Source of the DNA: a virus | IMG/VR virus record: IMGVR_UViG_3300035181_000109 | Span: 1-24,989 of that record | Strand: one strand, 5' to 3' | Length of the DNA stretch: 24,989 nt | Shown here: piece after piece, positions 14,877-22,826 of the stretch | Numbering within the stretch: position 1 is the first letter of the stretch | How the letters are laid out: each line of letters opens with the position of its first letter | Made by a program: the position numbers and the translations under genes | Notes under the pieces: generated by a model | The model's input: the letters and a program-made list of their open reading frames with translations, nothing else | Database searches by the model: none | Told to the model about the DNA's origin: nothing

Positions 14877-15425
14877 ATGAAAATTATGATCTTGATTACC
14901 GCAATCCTGATGCTCGCAGGTTGCGCGACATCATCCGATTACAGCCGGTATGCCGCGATGCAGGCACAAATACACAAGTCGCAATCCGATGCAGAAATCG
15001 CCAAGGCGAACGCAATCAAGGAGCTTGGCGCCACTGGTGGTGACGCTGCAAAAGTGGCTGCCGTCATGGCTCTGATGATCCCTAGCGGTGGGCAGTACCA
15101 GCAACAGATAGCCGCCCCTCGTTCGGTGTCGGAACAAATCCGGGATTGGGTGGGTATCCTTGTACCGTCTCTGATTCAGGGCTACGGCATCCATGCCAAT
15201 CAGCAGATAGCTGTCACGCAGAGCAACAACAGCCGGGACGTGGCCGTATCGACAAATAGCGCATTCGTCGGGATTGCCGGGCAGATACAAGCGCCAGCCG
15301 CGAATGTAACATCAACTATTACCGACAGTCACAACACAGACAGTCATACGGCTGACAGTCACACCATCGACAGTCACGCCGCCGACAATCACTCCGCCCT
15401 GACTTGCACCACCGGGCCATGCTGA
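14877..15425 (+). CDS. Lipoprotein with C-terminal DSH pentapeptide repeats
   Basis: 182 residues. ATG 14877 has AAGGAG 10 bases upstream; the ORF also opens at 14844 but that lies inside the previous gene. A lipoprotein signal is clear: MKIMILITAILMLAGC, with the lipobox Cys at 16. The middle is helical and Ala/Lys-rich, with a hydrophobic section near residues 55-65 and the WVGILVPSLIQGYGIHA segment. The C-terminus has five pentapeptides of the type (T/A/I)D(S/N)HX, followed by a short Cys-containing end (ALTCTTGPC). The repeat gives closely spaced Asp and His, so metal binding is possible. I do not recognise the family. Its position suggests an envelope role during lysis or a superinfection function. 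Confidence 0.72.
   Translation: MKIMILITAILMLAGCATSSDYSRYAAMQAQIHKSQSDAEIAKANAIKELGATGGDAAKVAAVMALMIPSGGQYQQQIAAPRSVSEQIRDWVGILVPSLIQGYGIHANQQIAVTQSNNSRDVAVSTNSAFVGIAGQIQAPAANVTSTITDSHNTDSHTADSHTIDSHAADNHSALTCTTGPC
15321..15395 (+). repeat. Five tandem 15-base units in the lipoprotein gene
   Basis: The core GACAGTCAC (with single-base variants) recurs at 15324, 15339, 15354, 15369 and 15384, spaced exactly 15 bases. It codes the DSH/DNH pentapeptides, keeping the reading frame. The copies differ mainly in the two codons between cores. Confidence 0.9.
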
Positions 15426-15471
15426 AACTGTTACCCGCCATAAAGGACGGGGTTTCTCGGAGCAAAACCAG

Positions 15472-15765
15472 ATGAGCACGGAAGTTATTTTATTCATAGC
15501 GGGCGGGGTTTTTACGGTATTGTTTTTCCTTCTACGCCAGAAGGACGCTGCACAGGCAGAACAGATCAAAGACTTGTACCAGAAACATGAGGACGATTCG
15601 TCGCGCTTAATCGCGCTGGAGCTAAAGTTGGCGCATGAATACCACTCCAAAACCGATATTAGAGACGTGCTAGAAAACCTGAAATTATTTTTCAACGAAC
15701 GCTTCGACCGCATGGAAGAAGCTCTTGGTGTCGAGCGTAGAAAGAATGGGATGCGACATGATTGA
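15472..15765 (+). CDS. Small membrane protein with coiled-coil tail, lysis candidate
   Basis: 97 residues with GGAG about 10 bases before ATG 15472. One N-terminal membrane segment (about residues 5-21, VILFIAGGVFTVLFFLL) is followed by a charged helical part (QKDAAQAEQIKDLYQKHEDD and on). Acidic residue 4 before the segment and RQK after it suggest, by the positive-inside rule, a cytoplasmic C-terminus, unlike an i-spanin. The gene overlaps the start of the endolysin candidate. It could be an accessory holin or an antiholin-like protein; the family is not recognised. Confidence 0.65.
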   Translation: MSTEVILFIAGGVFTVLFFLLRQKDAAQAEQIKDLYQKHEDDSSRLIALELKLAHEYHSKTDIRDVLENLKLFFNERFDRMEEALGVERRKNGMRHD

Positions 15766-16165
15766 TCAAACACGAGGCGAACGAAACTGCAATCCAGGAA
15801 ACCTTGAGTGCAACGGAACGACATGGAAAGGAATGTGCGAACAGCAAACCGATGCGCGGTTTGTCTCATTCCAGACGCCACAATACGGCATCCGCGCATT
15901 GGCTACCGTGCTACTGACGTATTACCGTCAGCATAACCTCAAGACTATATCTGGGATCATCAAACGCTTCGCCCCTCCAACTGAGAACGACACGCAAAGC
16001 TACATCATGGCCGTCTCTCAAGAGGTTGGCGTAAAGCCCGATGAGATCATCAATGTCAGCAACCGGGATACGCTCGAAAAGCTGGTGACGGCCATCATTA
16101 GGCATGAGAATGGGAGAGTGCCATATTCGCCGGATATTATTCGGGCGGGGATTGATTTGGCATGA
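15758..16165 (+). CDS. Candidate endolysin / phage P5-like virion-associated protein
   Basis: 135 residues. ATG 15758 overlaps the previous gene by 8 bases; the ORF opens earlier at 15725 but without a better ribosome site. It reads RGERNCNPGNLECNGTTWKG, then RFVSFQTPQYGIRALATVLL, a long helical part with RFAPPTENDTQSYIMAV and ends IRHENGRVPYSPDIIRAGI. This is the family that I recall being labelled structural protein or lytic enzyme in proteobacterial prophages. The compact Glu-containing N-terminal motif suggests a muramidase or transglycosylase, but no catalytic residue can be assigned from the sequence alone. No signal peptide is visible, so export would need a holin. Confidence 0.62.
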   Translation: MIDQTRGERNCNPGNLECNGTTWKGMCEQQTDARFVSFQTPQYGIRALATVLLTYYRQHNLKTISGIIKRFAPPTENDTQSYIMAVSQEVGVKPDEIINVSNRDTLEKLVTAIIRHENGRVPYSPDIIRAGIDLA

Positions 16166-16187
16166 ACAATGACAACAAGAGGCGAAA

Positions 16188-16532
16188 ATGGCGATACTTC
16201 GACGAATAGTTGACGCGGTAAAAGGCAAGGCTCCATTATCGGCTTCGCGATCGCCTAAATGGCCTGCCACAAGGAAAGCGCACCTGGCAGATTATCCGCA
16301 GTGTGAGGTTTGTGGCGGGACGAAAAGTCTCGAAGTGCATCACATTCTCCCTTTTCATCTGCACCCGGATCTTGAATTAGCCGATAACAATCTAATCACG
16401 TTGTGCGAATCGGATGAGAACGGAGTCAACTGCCATCTGTTCTTTGGGCATTTGGGCGATTTTCACAGTTACAACTGTTCGGTTATATCCGACTCTCCGC
16501 TGTGGCGTGAAAAATTGAGGAATCGGCCATGA
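16188..16532 (+). CDS. HNH endonuclease within lysis region
   Basis: 114 residues. ATG 16188 has AGAGG upstream. A basic N-terminus precedes a zinc-type Cys pair (CEVCGG), the HNH core EVHHILPFHLHPDLELADNN and LITLC, and a second cluster CESDENGVNCHLFFGHLGDF. The protein resembles small phage HNH nucleases. Those encoded next to terminase genes can help packaging, but this one is amid lysis genes, so its role is unclear. The stop overlaps the next gene by ATGA, so it is built into the operon rather than loosely inserted. Confidence 0.82.
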   Translation: MAILRRIVDAVKGKAPLSASRSPKWPATRKAHLADYPQCEVCGGTKSLEVHHILPFHLHPDLELADNNLITLCESDENGVNCHLFFGHLGDFHSYNCSVISDSPLWREKLRNRP

Positions 16533-16693
16533 CAGCATTACAAAAGATTATCGCATCCGCCGCGCTATTCATGGCATGGGGTGCGCTCGTGGTATTCGGG
16601 ATGGCGCCAGTTGCCGACTATGTAACCGCCATCCGAGACGCGCTTATCGCGCTTGGCGTTTTTACAGCCTCAATGTCTAATCCGAAGGAGTGA
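16529..16693 (+). CDS. 54-residue two-TM protein, holin candidate
   Basis: ATG 16529 overlaps the HNH stop (ATGA) and the frame runs to TGA 16691-16693. The product starts MTALQKIIASAALFMAWGAL. Hydrophobic segments lie at about residues 6-26 and 33-48, separated by ADYVTAIRD, and the polar tail is short (SNPKE). Such a small two-segment protein suits a holin that would release the endolysin. AAGGAG for the next gene lies at its end. It could alternatively be an unrelated small membrane protein. Confidence 0.65.
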   Translation: MTALQKIIASAALFMAWGALVVFGMAPVADYVTAIRDALIALGVFTASMSNPKE

Positions 16694-16696
16694 GTT

Positions 16697-17164
16697 ATGC
16701 AAAAATTTATTCCAGTCCTTGTGCTGTCCCTATCAGGATGTGCAAGCCTGCAAGAGGCCGGATCGGCCAGATACGAAGTCAAACCATTTACCGACGAACT
16801 GACCGGCAACCAGGTATGCTGCTCCGTTACCGTCCACAACGGCAAGGAAATCGCCAGCCTTGACGCCCAGATCACGCGCGGCGCGGATGGCGCTGTAACC
16901 GTCCACCTGATCGAGAATGGCGTAGCGGCATTCCAGGGGCAGGCCATTGCCGCCGGTGCTGCGCAAGACGCCATTAACGCCGCCGCGAAGGCCGCCGTGG
17001 CCACTGCGCTCGCTCCAATACTGCCTACGCTTGTTCCTGCCGCCGGTGCCGCCCTTGCTTCTCCGGGGCTTGGTGCTGCCGCTGTCGGCGCTGGAGGAGT
17101 GCTTGGCGCTCAACAACTGATGGCGCCGGCTTCTGGGCAAGGTTTGAAGGCTCCTGCACCATGA
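16697..17164 (+). CDS. Phage lipoprotein, Ala/Gly-rich
   Basis: 155 residues with AAGGAG 8 bases before ATG 16697. The signal MQKFIPVLVLSLSGC has a lipobox ending in Cys 15. The body contains a beta region (NQVCCSVTVHNGKEIASLDA, then a VTVHLIENGVAAFQGQ strand pair), and the last third is almost all Ala, Gly, Pro and Leu, possibly membrane-seeking. It is larger than typical Rz1-type outer-membrane spanins, so spanin function is only a guess. The stop overlaps the DUF1353 start by ATGA. Confidence 0.68.
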   Translation: MQKFIPVLVLSLSGCASLQEAGSARYEVKPFTDELTGNQVCCSVTVHNGKEIASLDAQITRGADGAVTVHLIENGVAAFQGQAIAAGAAQDAINAAAKAAVATALAPILPTLVPAAGAALASPGLGAAAVGAGGVLGAQQLMAPASGQGLKAPAP

Positions 17165-17535
17165 GCAAATTCCTCACAGAATTAGATGTGTCGTTGATAG
17201 ATGACGCGGCAAACGAATATCGCGGGTTATGGCGGCTCGACGCGCCGCTAGTATATCAATCTGATGTGGCAGCGCAGACAATCACCGCACCAGCCGGGAT
17301 GATTACGGACTTTGAAAGCTGCCCAAGGCTTCCTGTTGTGTTTTTCCTGGTTGGCGAGGTGACGCGAGAGGCCGCTGTGATTCATGATTACCTTTATAAA
17401 TCCAAGATGCTCCCGCGAGCGTTAGCCGACAAGGTGCTGCTCGAAGCATGCGCCGTTACGGGCATCTCGGCATGGCGCCGCTGGTTGATTTATGCCGGGG
17501 TGCGGGTAGGTGGCGCTTCGCATTTCGGCACGTAA
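17161..17535 (+). CDS. DUF1353-family protein
   Basis: 124 residues, overlapping the lipoprotein stop (ATGA). The family core is seen as AGMITDFESCPRLPVVFFLV, then TREAAVIHDYLYKSKMLPR with the invariant-looking H-D-Y-L-Y. The last part is WRRWLIYAGVRVGGASHFG. DUF1353 proteins occur often in the lysis or tail end of phages; their biochemical role is not known to me. No signal peptide is visible. Confidence 0.8.
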   Translation: MSKFLTELDVSLIDDAANEYRGLWRLDAPLVYQSDVAAQTITAPAGMITDFESCPRLPVVFFLVGEVTREAAVIHDYLYKSKMLPRALADKVLLEACAVTGISAWRRWLIYAGVRVGGASHFGT

Positions 17536-17548
17536 TTGCTAAACTATC

Positions 17549-17707
17549 ATGCAACAAGAATTCATCCGGTTTGCCGCCCAGCACGACCTGAATACGCAGC
17601 CAGCGGACTGTGCGTGCTGTACATACCAGGACAAGCATACCGAGCTGGCGTGGATGATGTGGCAATGGATATGGAGATACCAGCGTGGCGTATTACATAG
17701 CATATAA
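17549..17707 (+). CDS. 52-residue Cys/Trp-rich small ORF
   Basis: ATG 17549 to TAA 17705-17707, covering the otherwise empty gap between DUF1353 and the next gene and overlapping the next gene's GTG by 23 bases. The product starts MQQEFIRFAAQHDLNTQPAD and contains CACC (residues 21-24) and four Trp in residues 35-42 (WMMWQWIW). No clear Shine-Dalgarno site is seen, which lowers confidence. The family is not recognised; the Cys cluster might bind a metal. Confidence 0.5.
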   Translation: MQQEFIRFAAQHDLNTQPADCACCTYQDKHTELAWMMWQWIWRYQRGVLHSI

Positions 17708-18098
17708 CCGTAACCTAGGGAACGTTCTAGTCGGTGTATCCGGCCAGGAAATCCCTCCAGCTGACGGCGTAACAGTTGAAATTCGTGACGGCGACATGCC
17801 CGATATGTCTCGATGGGCGTGGAACGCTGCGATTCTCGATTTCTACGAAAAACCCCGTCGCAGGCTGACCAAACTTGAGCTTATGAACCGATTTACCGAC
17901 ACCGAATTGGCGAATATATACTCTGCCGCCAAGTCGTCCGTCATGGTGGAAGTATGGCTGGAAAAGCTGAATGCCGCATCTCCTGAAGCAGATGGAACAT
18001 CGGTTGACCTTGACGATCCGCGCACGGTGGCTGGAATCCAATCGATTGAAGCAGGCGGATTGATTGCTGCAGGGCGTGCTGCCGAGATTCTTGCATGA
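17685..18098 (+). CDS. Small phage protein preceding the fibre gene
   Basis: 137 residues from GTG 17685, with GGAG at 17673-17676. The N-terminus (MAYYIAYNRNLGNVLVGVSG) is beta-like. The C-terminal half is helical with RRRLTKLELMNRFTDTELAN, then VMVEVWLEKLNAASPEADG and GIQSIEAGGLIAAGRAAEIL. That helical part is a common phage segment in proteins near tail genes, but I know no assigned function. The stop overlaps the fibre gene by ATGA, so it could be a fibre accessory or chaperone. Confidence 0.65.
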   Translation: MAYYIAYNRNLGNVLVGVSGQEIPPADGVTVEIRDGDMPDMSRWAWNAAILDFYEKPRRRLTKLELMNRFTDTELANIYSAAKSSVMVEVWLEKLNAASPEADGTSVDLDDPRTVAGIQSIEAGGLIAAGRAAEILA

Positions 18099-20683
18099 CA
18101 ACAGCGTACACTTTAGCTGCTAACGCCACACTCAGAGATATCGGGAATGCCGCTATCTGGGGTGTAACCACAGCTAGAACTGGTGGCGATACTGTTGACA
18201 CAAACGGATTCAACCTCACTATCGACCAGGACAGCCGCTATGGCCTGAGTGGAACCACGTCAACAACGTGGGGCAGCTTTACCATCAACGCAACCAAGGG
18301 TGGAAAAATCCTTATTGACGGCACTAATGTCTGGATGATTCCGTTCACTGGTGGGTCTGGTACGCTCACGCTTGGAACGCAGATCACAATTGGCGGTGTA
18401 ACGTGCAACACAATCGGAATTTACGCTGATCTTGTTTCTGCTCCTGTTGCCACCGCGGCCTCCGGATGGCTGAAAGTTACCAACGCCAGCGGAACCCCGG
18501 GAACCATCAGTGATGGAGCCTATGCTGGTTTCACGCTCACGGCCAACGGGCCAGCGGTGCGGGGGTTCATCGAAGTAAACGGCGATGAGTCTGCGACTGT
18601 TTACGCGAACCGACTTGGCGCGTTTCAAGTCACCGGCGCGTGGTACACGCTCGGGACTACTTCTGGCGCGTCAAATCAGACCTTGCAAATCCCGAATAAC
18701 GGCACATTGCGTTATGCAGCTGGTGTGTTCATCGAGCAGACTTCTGGCCTTGGGGATTATGAGTTCTACCCAAATGCAGGCACAGCGACCACAGTCGGAA
18801 CAGAAGCGGCGCGCGGTAAAGTTGTCTGGATCGACAACACTGGTTTGGTGCGCATAGGCAACAACGGTTCCGCAACAAGCGGATATACACCTCCCGCCGG
18901 CCTGAAAGTTGTTATTGGAAACGTATTTTTCGAAAACAACACTACGGCGTCACGTACTGCGAATGTGATCCCCAATGCAACGGTTGCAACACGGCACTCA
19001 TTCACAACAACTGGCGGGGGCGTAATAAGCATAGACAAGTGCAACATGGCTTGGTATTTGTCATGCACTCAGGCGTATTCGGTCGCTCTCTCAAATTCCG
19101 GGTTTGTTGACGCGATTTATTTTAAGCAAATTGCGCAACCGATGATATTTTCGACAATCGGCGTAGGTAGCAAACCGACGACAGAATTGATCGGTAATGC
19201 GCTGTACATAACTTATTCCAATGCCGGTGGAACATTCACTAACTGCGTATTTTCCCGTGCATCTCTGAATACCCCACCAGTAGTCACGTTGTATTACGTG
19301 GCGGGGTTTACATTTACCGGATGCACGGTTAGGGCAAATACAATCATAGCAGCAGGAAATCCGGCGTCGATTACTGCAACACGCGCGGATAATTGCAATT
19401 TTGTGAATCACACCTCCATCGAGGGCAGTTTCTTCCCGACCACGTGTGATAACTTCAATACAACGAATGTAAGCTATATAAACTGCGTTTCTGGAACCAC
19501 GAGTTCTTCTTATGTAACCTATGTCTGGAACCTGGTTAACGCAAGCAACTGTGTTTTTAGTGGGCTGACTTTTCCGTTAGCCAATAACCAGCCGTATACC
19601 GGGCTTCTGAATGGTAATTACGGGAGCTTTAACATAAAGTTGCGCAACATTGGCACTTACTCATCACCTCTTGATCTGGGGGGTTCTTCAACCGGGTGTA
19701 ATAAAGTTTATATACTTTATTCTGGGTGTCATGACATAAAAATACAACACATATACGTAATAAACTCAAGATATGGTCTCGTTGACGGGGATAACACTGT
19801 TAAGAATATTATAGAGGAGAATGTCTGGGGCAAGTATAGCGATACCATTGACGCGATGCCGTTCAACAATATGACACGGAAAGGCATGGGAGAAACGGGG
19901 GCATTGACAGCGCTGGTTTCTGTGTACGGAACACACTGGCTTGATAATTTTACCAGCACCACAGCCGGAAGAATCGCTATCCTGATGAATGAACCGACAG
20001 TGGATACTGCGGCTCAAGTAACCTTGTCTGGTGGGTGTGGGTTTACATCGAACGGTAGTTTGTCTATGTTTGTGGTTGGGCAGAGCGCCACGTTCGAAAT
20101 GCCGTACTACGCCATCGGGCATACTGGTTTTGCTAACACTGCTCTAGTGATGGCTGGTGGAACAGCGACCAATTACAACTACAATTACGCCATCGACAAG
20201 AACGACGGCGCAGGTTGGTCAGCAATGACAACGGCCAACTATACAGCGACAACGCTCGGAACAGTGCTGAATGGGATTGCGGGTATTGACGCCAGCAAGG
20301 GGTTCAGGTTGCGGCTCATGATCACCACGATCACTGCCAACACTACCCCAATTACAAGCGTTTATATGACAACAACCAGCACCACAACGACGCAGGCTTA
20401 TCAGTATCCGCTAGACATTTTTACGCTGACTCTGACCAATCTGGTAGTGGGTTCGGCAATATCCGTTGAGGCTTACAGCACGGGCGAGCAACTATACTTT
20501 GGCATTGCCACAAGCACTACGCAGCTCATAAATTTAGTTGTGTATCAATCCGGCGATCCGAAGAATGATCTACGGATTAAAGTGCGACAAGGGACAACAG
20601 CGCCCTACTATAAACCCTATGAAACACGCCAGACGGCCATCGTGGGATCAGCCAGCTTGTATATCGAACAACAGCTTGATTAG
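18095..20683 (+). CDS. Large beta-helical tail fibre or tailspike
   Basis: 862 residues. The N-terminal 170 residues are Thr/Gly/Asn-rich beta strands (start MTTAYTLAANATLRDIGNAA). From about residue 270 to 600 short strands with repeated F-x-N-C and I-x-N-type turns (GGTFTNCVFSRASL, AGFTFTGCTVRANTI, NASNCVFSGLTFP) suggest a right-handed parallel beta-helix, the fold of many receptor-binding and depolymerase spikes. The last 200 residues look like a compact beta domain. No catalytic Asp/Glu pair can be assigned. It probably binds or cleaves a surface polysaccharide. Bases 19681-19800 are clearly A/T-rich, so the module may be mosaic. Confidence 0.75.
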   Translation: MTTAYTLAANATLRDIGNAAIWGVTTARTGGDTVDTNGFNLTIDQDSRYGLSGTTSTTWGSFTINATKGGKILIDGTNVWMIPFTGGSGTLTLGTQITIGGVTCNTIGIYADLVSAPVATAASGWLKVTNASGTPGTISDGAYAGFTLTANGPAVRGFIEVNGDESATVYANRLGAFQVTGAWYTLGTTSGASNQTLQIPNNGTLRYAAGVFIEQTSGLGDYEFYPNAGTATTVGTEAARGKVVWIDNTGLVRIGNNGSATSGYTPPAGLKVVIGNVFFENNTTASRTANVIPNATVATRHSFTTTGGGVISIDKCNMAWYLSCTQAYSVALSNSGFVDAIYFKQIAQPMIFSTIGVGSKPTTELIGNALYITYSNAGGTFTNCVFSRASLNTPPVVTLYYVAGFTFTGCTVRANTIIAAGNPASITATRADNCNFVNHTSIEGSFFPTTCDNFNTTNVSYINCVSGTTSSSYVTYVWNLVNASNCVFSGLTFPLANNQPYTGLLNGNYGSFNIKLRNIGTYSSPLDLGGSSTGCNKVYILYSGCHDIKIQHIYVINSRYGLVDGDNTVKNIIEENVWGKYSDTIDAMPFNNMTRKGMGETGALTALVSVYGTHWLDNFTSTTAGRIAILMNEPTVDTAAQVTLSGGCGFTSNGSLSMFVVGQSATFEMPYYAIGHTGFANTALVMAGGTATNYNYNYAIDKNDGAGWSAMTTANYTATTLGTVLNGIAGIDASKGFRLRLMITTITANTTPITSVYMTTTSTTTTQAYQYPLDIFTLTLTNLVVGSAISVEAYSTGEQLYFGIATSTTQLINLVVYQSGDPKNDLRIKVRQGTTAPYYKPYETRQTAIVGSASLYIEQQLD

Positions 20684-20694
20684 GAGAAGACACT

Positions 20695-22155
20695 GTGTCT
20701 ATAACCGCAACAGATTTTAGTATATCAGCAAGTGGAGACTTGCGCAGTGTAGCCGGAACGTCCGTTTATTCGGTGCTTGATCTCCATGCGTGGTTGCAAG
20801 ACCTCGCCGATAATCCGAATGTAACCGCTGACGATAACGTCTCCATCTTAGGTGCTGTGCCATCGGAGCTTGCTGGTAAGCGTAACACGCTCAGGCCGTC
20901 GGCGCTGACGCTTTTGAATGGCATTAACATTGACTCCTTAACTAGCCAGCGCTTTTACTTCGGTTCCGTTGAGCAAGGAAGCGGGGCGGAGCTATATACC
21001 GGCATCAATACCATCGGCTCTGGTTTGACGGGCCGTAGTCACTACGTTGTGCAGAACGGTGCCAAGTACAACTCTGGCACCAAGTGGTGGCCTGCCGGGC
21101 CGATTAGGGCGTTGTTTAAGGTTAAAACCGCAGGTGCTCTAATCAACTCGGGAATTGTTACTGTACTATCCAGAGAGTGGGGTTACGCATTCAGCCACTT
21201 CGACGTGGACTGTTCCGCTGGTTCTGAACAGGTGGCGGCATTATCGGTGTCGGCTGACGGCAATATTTCCAGGCTTGTCGGAAATTACACTGGTGGCACA
21301 AATACTGTCACCTCTACAACACCCGCTGGTGTTGTTACGTTAACCTTCGGTTCTGTTACTAAAACACTTGGGAACGTAACAAAGCTATACAAAGGCACGA
21401 TTTCCTGGACGGGTGCACTGCGGCTGACTGAGGTATATCAGGCTTTGCAGTGGGCCTGCCACGAAAACAGCACGGCCACGCTGAACGGTATAGCTGGGTG
21501 GCAATATCGGAAACTGAATGCGGCCTATAATGATATCCAAGAGGCGCCTTTTGGCAAACTATCCGGCGGTAAGTTCTTCGTTGCTCAAGGGTGGTGGATA
21601 GACTTAAACAGCCTGCACAGCGCGGATTTACAGGCGTACCAACTGATAAGCGACGATGGCGTTCCAGTAGTACCACCAAACGTTATCGCCGTGTCCGCCG
21701 GTAATTTGCTGGCTACTGACTATATCCTCATAGGTAAAGATGACGGCGCAGGTGGATTCAGTACAACCACCGGCATCACAGGTACTGGAAGCGCAGCAAG
21801 CACCACGCTAACGCTATCCGGCGCTCCTGCGGGCGATGTTGCTACTGGAGCAGGGTATATCCGTATTGCAAATAACCCGCATACCTATACCGGAATCTCT
21901 GGTACAACTGTATCTGGATTGTCGCCCGCGATCCCAACCGGCGGATACTCTGCGGCAGCGGTATGGTTCCCGTATATTGACAAACAGACATCGCAAACTT
22001 CGGAGTCAAGTGGGACATTTAACTATGTGGCCGATTTTACTGCGCGTGTCCGTGTCCGTAACGGCGGGGCATCGCCCATTGTGCCTTTTGAAACCACGTT
22101 CCCGGTAACCGTTACTGGCGGCTCGGTTAACGCTATCCGCAACGCTGACGTTTAA
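20695..22155 (+). CDS. Large virion protein, tail/baseplate type
   Basis: 486 residues from GTG 20695 with AGGAGA upstream. The N-terminal part (residues 1-60) includes YSVLDLHAWLQDLADN, a segment seen in several phage tail proteins. The middle is a beta-rich body with TLNGIAGWQYRKLNAAYNDI. Residues about 345-400 form a small Gly/Thr-rich repeat-like region, and the end (FVTVTGGSV-like, ending NADV) looks like an Ig-type domain. A fibre or baseplate structural role is inferred; no enzyme motif is seen. Confidence 0.62.
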   Translation: MSITATDFSISASGDLRSVAGTSVYSVLDLHAWLQDLADNPNVTADDNVSILGAVPSELAGKRNTLRPSALTLLNGINIDSLTSQRFYFGSVEQGSGAELYTGINTIGSGLTGRSHYVVQNGAKYNSGTKWWPAGPIRALFKVKTAGALINSGIVTVLSREWGYAFSHFDVDCSAGSEQVAALSVSADGNISRLVGNYTGGTNTVTSTTPAGVVTLTFGSVTKTLGNVTKLYKGTISWTGALRLTEVYQALQWACHENSTATLNGIAGWQYRKLNAAYNDIQEAPFGKLSGGKFFVAQGWWIDLNSLHSADLQAYQLISDDGVPVVPPNVIAVSAGNLLATDYILIGKDDGAGGFSTTTGITGTGSAASTTLTLSGAPAGDVATGAGYIRIANNPHTYTGISGTTVSGLSPAIPTGGYSAAAVWFPYIDKQTSQTSESSGTFNYVADFTARVRVRNGGASPIVPFETTFPVTVTGGSVNAIRNADV

Positions 22156-22165
22156 GGGATAGAGG

Positions 22166-22546
22166 ATGTCTCTCACGGTAGACTTTGCGAACCGGATAGT
22201 ACATTCGGACGCCTCCATTACGGATATGGTGGCGTTTCACCTTGCGTTACGCGATATTGAGGACGGGGCGGACGCCATAATCTACCCTCCAATTCATACG
22301 TATAAAGCAGTCAGCTTGGGGGGCGGGGCGGTATTTCCAGCCGTTGCTTTTGTCAATGGATGGACGCTTCAGTTCCCGGCGGGAAATTGGGTTATACGCG
22401 GTGGCAACCTGGACTGTACGATCAACCCAGTCTCCGGCGCGTATATTGAGCGCACTCAATCTGCTGCATACGCAGTAACCAGTATTGGTGCTGGTGGAGC
22501 AACACCTGCGGACATTGCCACAGCAGTGTGGGCGTACACGAAATGA
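22166..22546 (+). CDS. Small virion protein, fibre/baseplate accessory type
   Basis: 126 residues with AGAGG directly before ATG 22166. It reads LTVDFANRIVHSDASITDMV, then AFHLALRDIEDGADAIIYPP, and a beta-rich middle ending GGATPADIATAVWAYTK. I recall this pattern in small proteins near fibre genes of many proteobacterial phages, and the ATAVW end is a common oligomerisation-like tail. Its function is unknown. The stop overlaps the next start by ATGA. Confidence 0.65.
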   Translation: MSLTVDFANRIVHSDASITDMVAFHLALRDIEDGADAIIYPPIHTYKAVSLGGGAVFPAVAFVNGWTLQFPAGNWVIRGGNLDCTINPVSGAYIERTQSAAYAVTSIGAGGATPADIATAVWAYTK

Positions 22547-22818
22547 GCGCGTGGACTAATCTGCTGGCAGCATCCAGCTTGGCTACTGGCACGGCTTGGG
22601 ATTTACTCACTCACCCGAGACTTGGCGGTGGCAGTGCTCTAGTGCATGACGCCGTAGGAATAGTCAATGACTCGTCTGTCTCCGCGTCGGTAAATACTGA
22701 TCCGATAGTCGCCGTAGCCAACGATACTTCGATATCCGCCATTTATTCCAGCGACAGCGCTATCGCTGCTTATGCGACTGATGCACAATCTACCGCCATT
22801 ACGTGCGTATTTATTTAG
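22543..22818 (+). CDS. Small Ser/Ala-rich protein, unknown
   Basis: 91 residues. ATG 22543 overlaps the previous TGA. The first 30 residues are helical (MSAWTNLLAASSLATGTAWD). The remainder is a chain of short strands rich in Ser, Ala, Asp and Val (SVSASVNTDPIVAVANDTSI and on). It has no recognised family. It sits in a run of small beta proteins, so a virion or assembly role is likely. Confidence 0.5.
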   Translation: MSAWTNLLAASSLATGTAWDLLTHPRLGGGSALVHDAVGIVNDSSVSASVNTDPIVAVANDTSISAIYSSDSAIAAYATDAQSTAITCVFI

Positions 22819-22826
22819 GAGCACTC

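Noticed and set aside
15321-15395. CRISPR-like repeat
   Set aside because: The 15-base units have no spacers and code in-frame pentapeptides.
16162-16209. 15-residue ORF MNNDNKRRKWRYFDE overlapping the endolysin stop
   Set aside because: It is too short to separate from chance, although the ATGA overlap is suggestive; it may be a remnant leader.
18095-22155. Diversity-generating retroelement acting on the fibre genes
   Set aside because: I see no reverse transcriptase gene or obvious template/variable repeat pair in the window.
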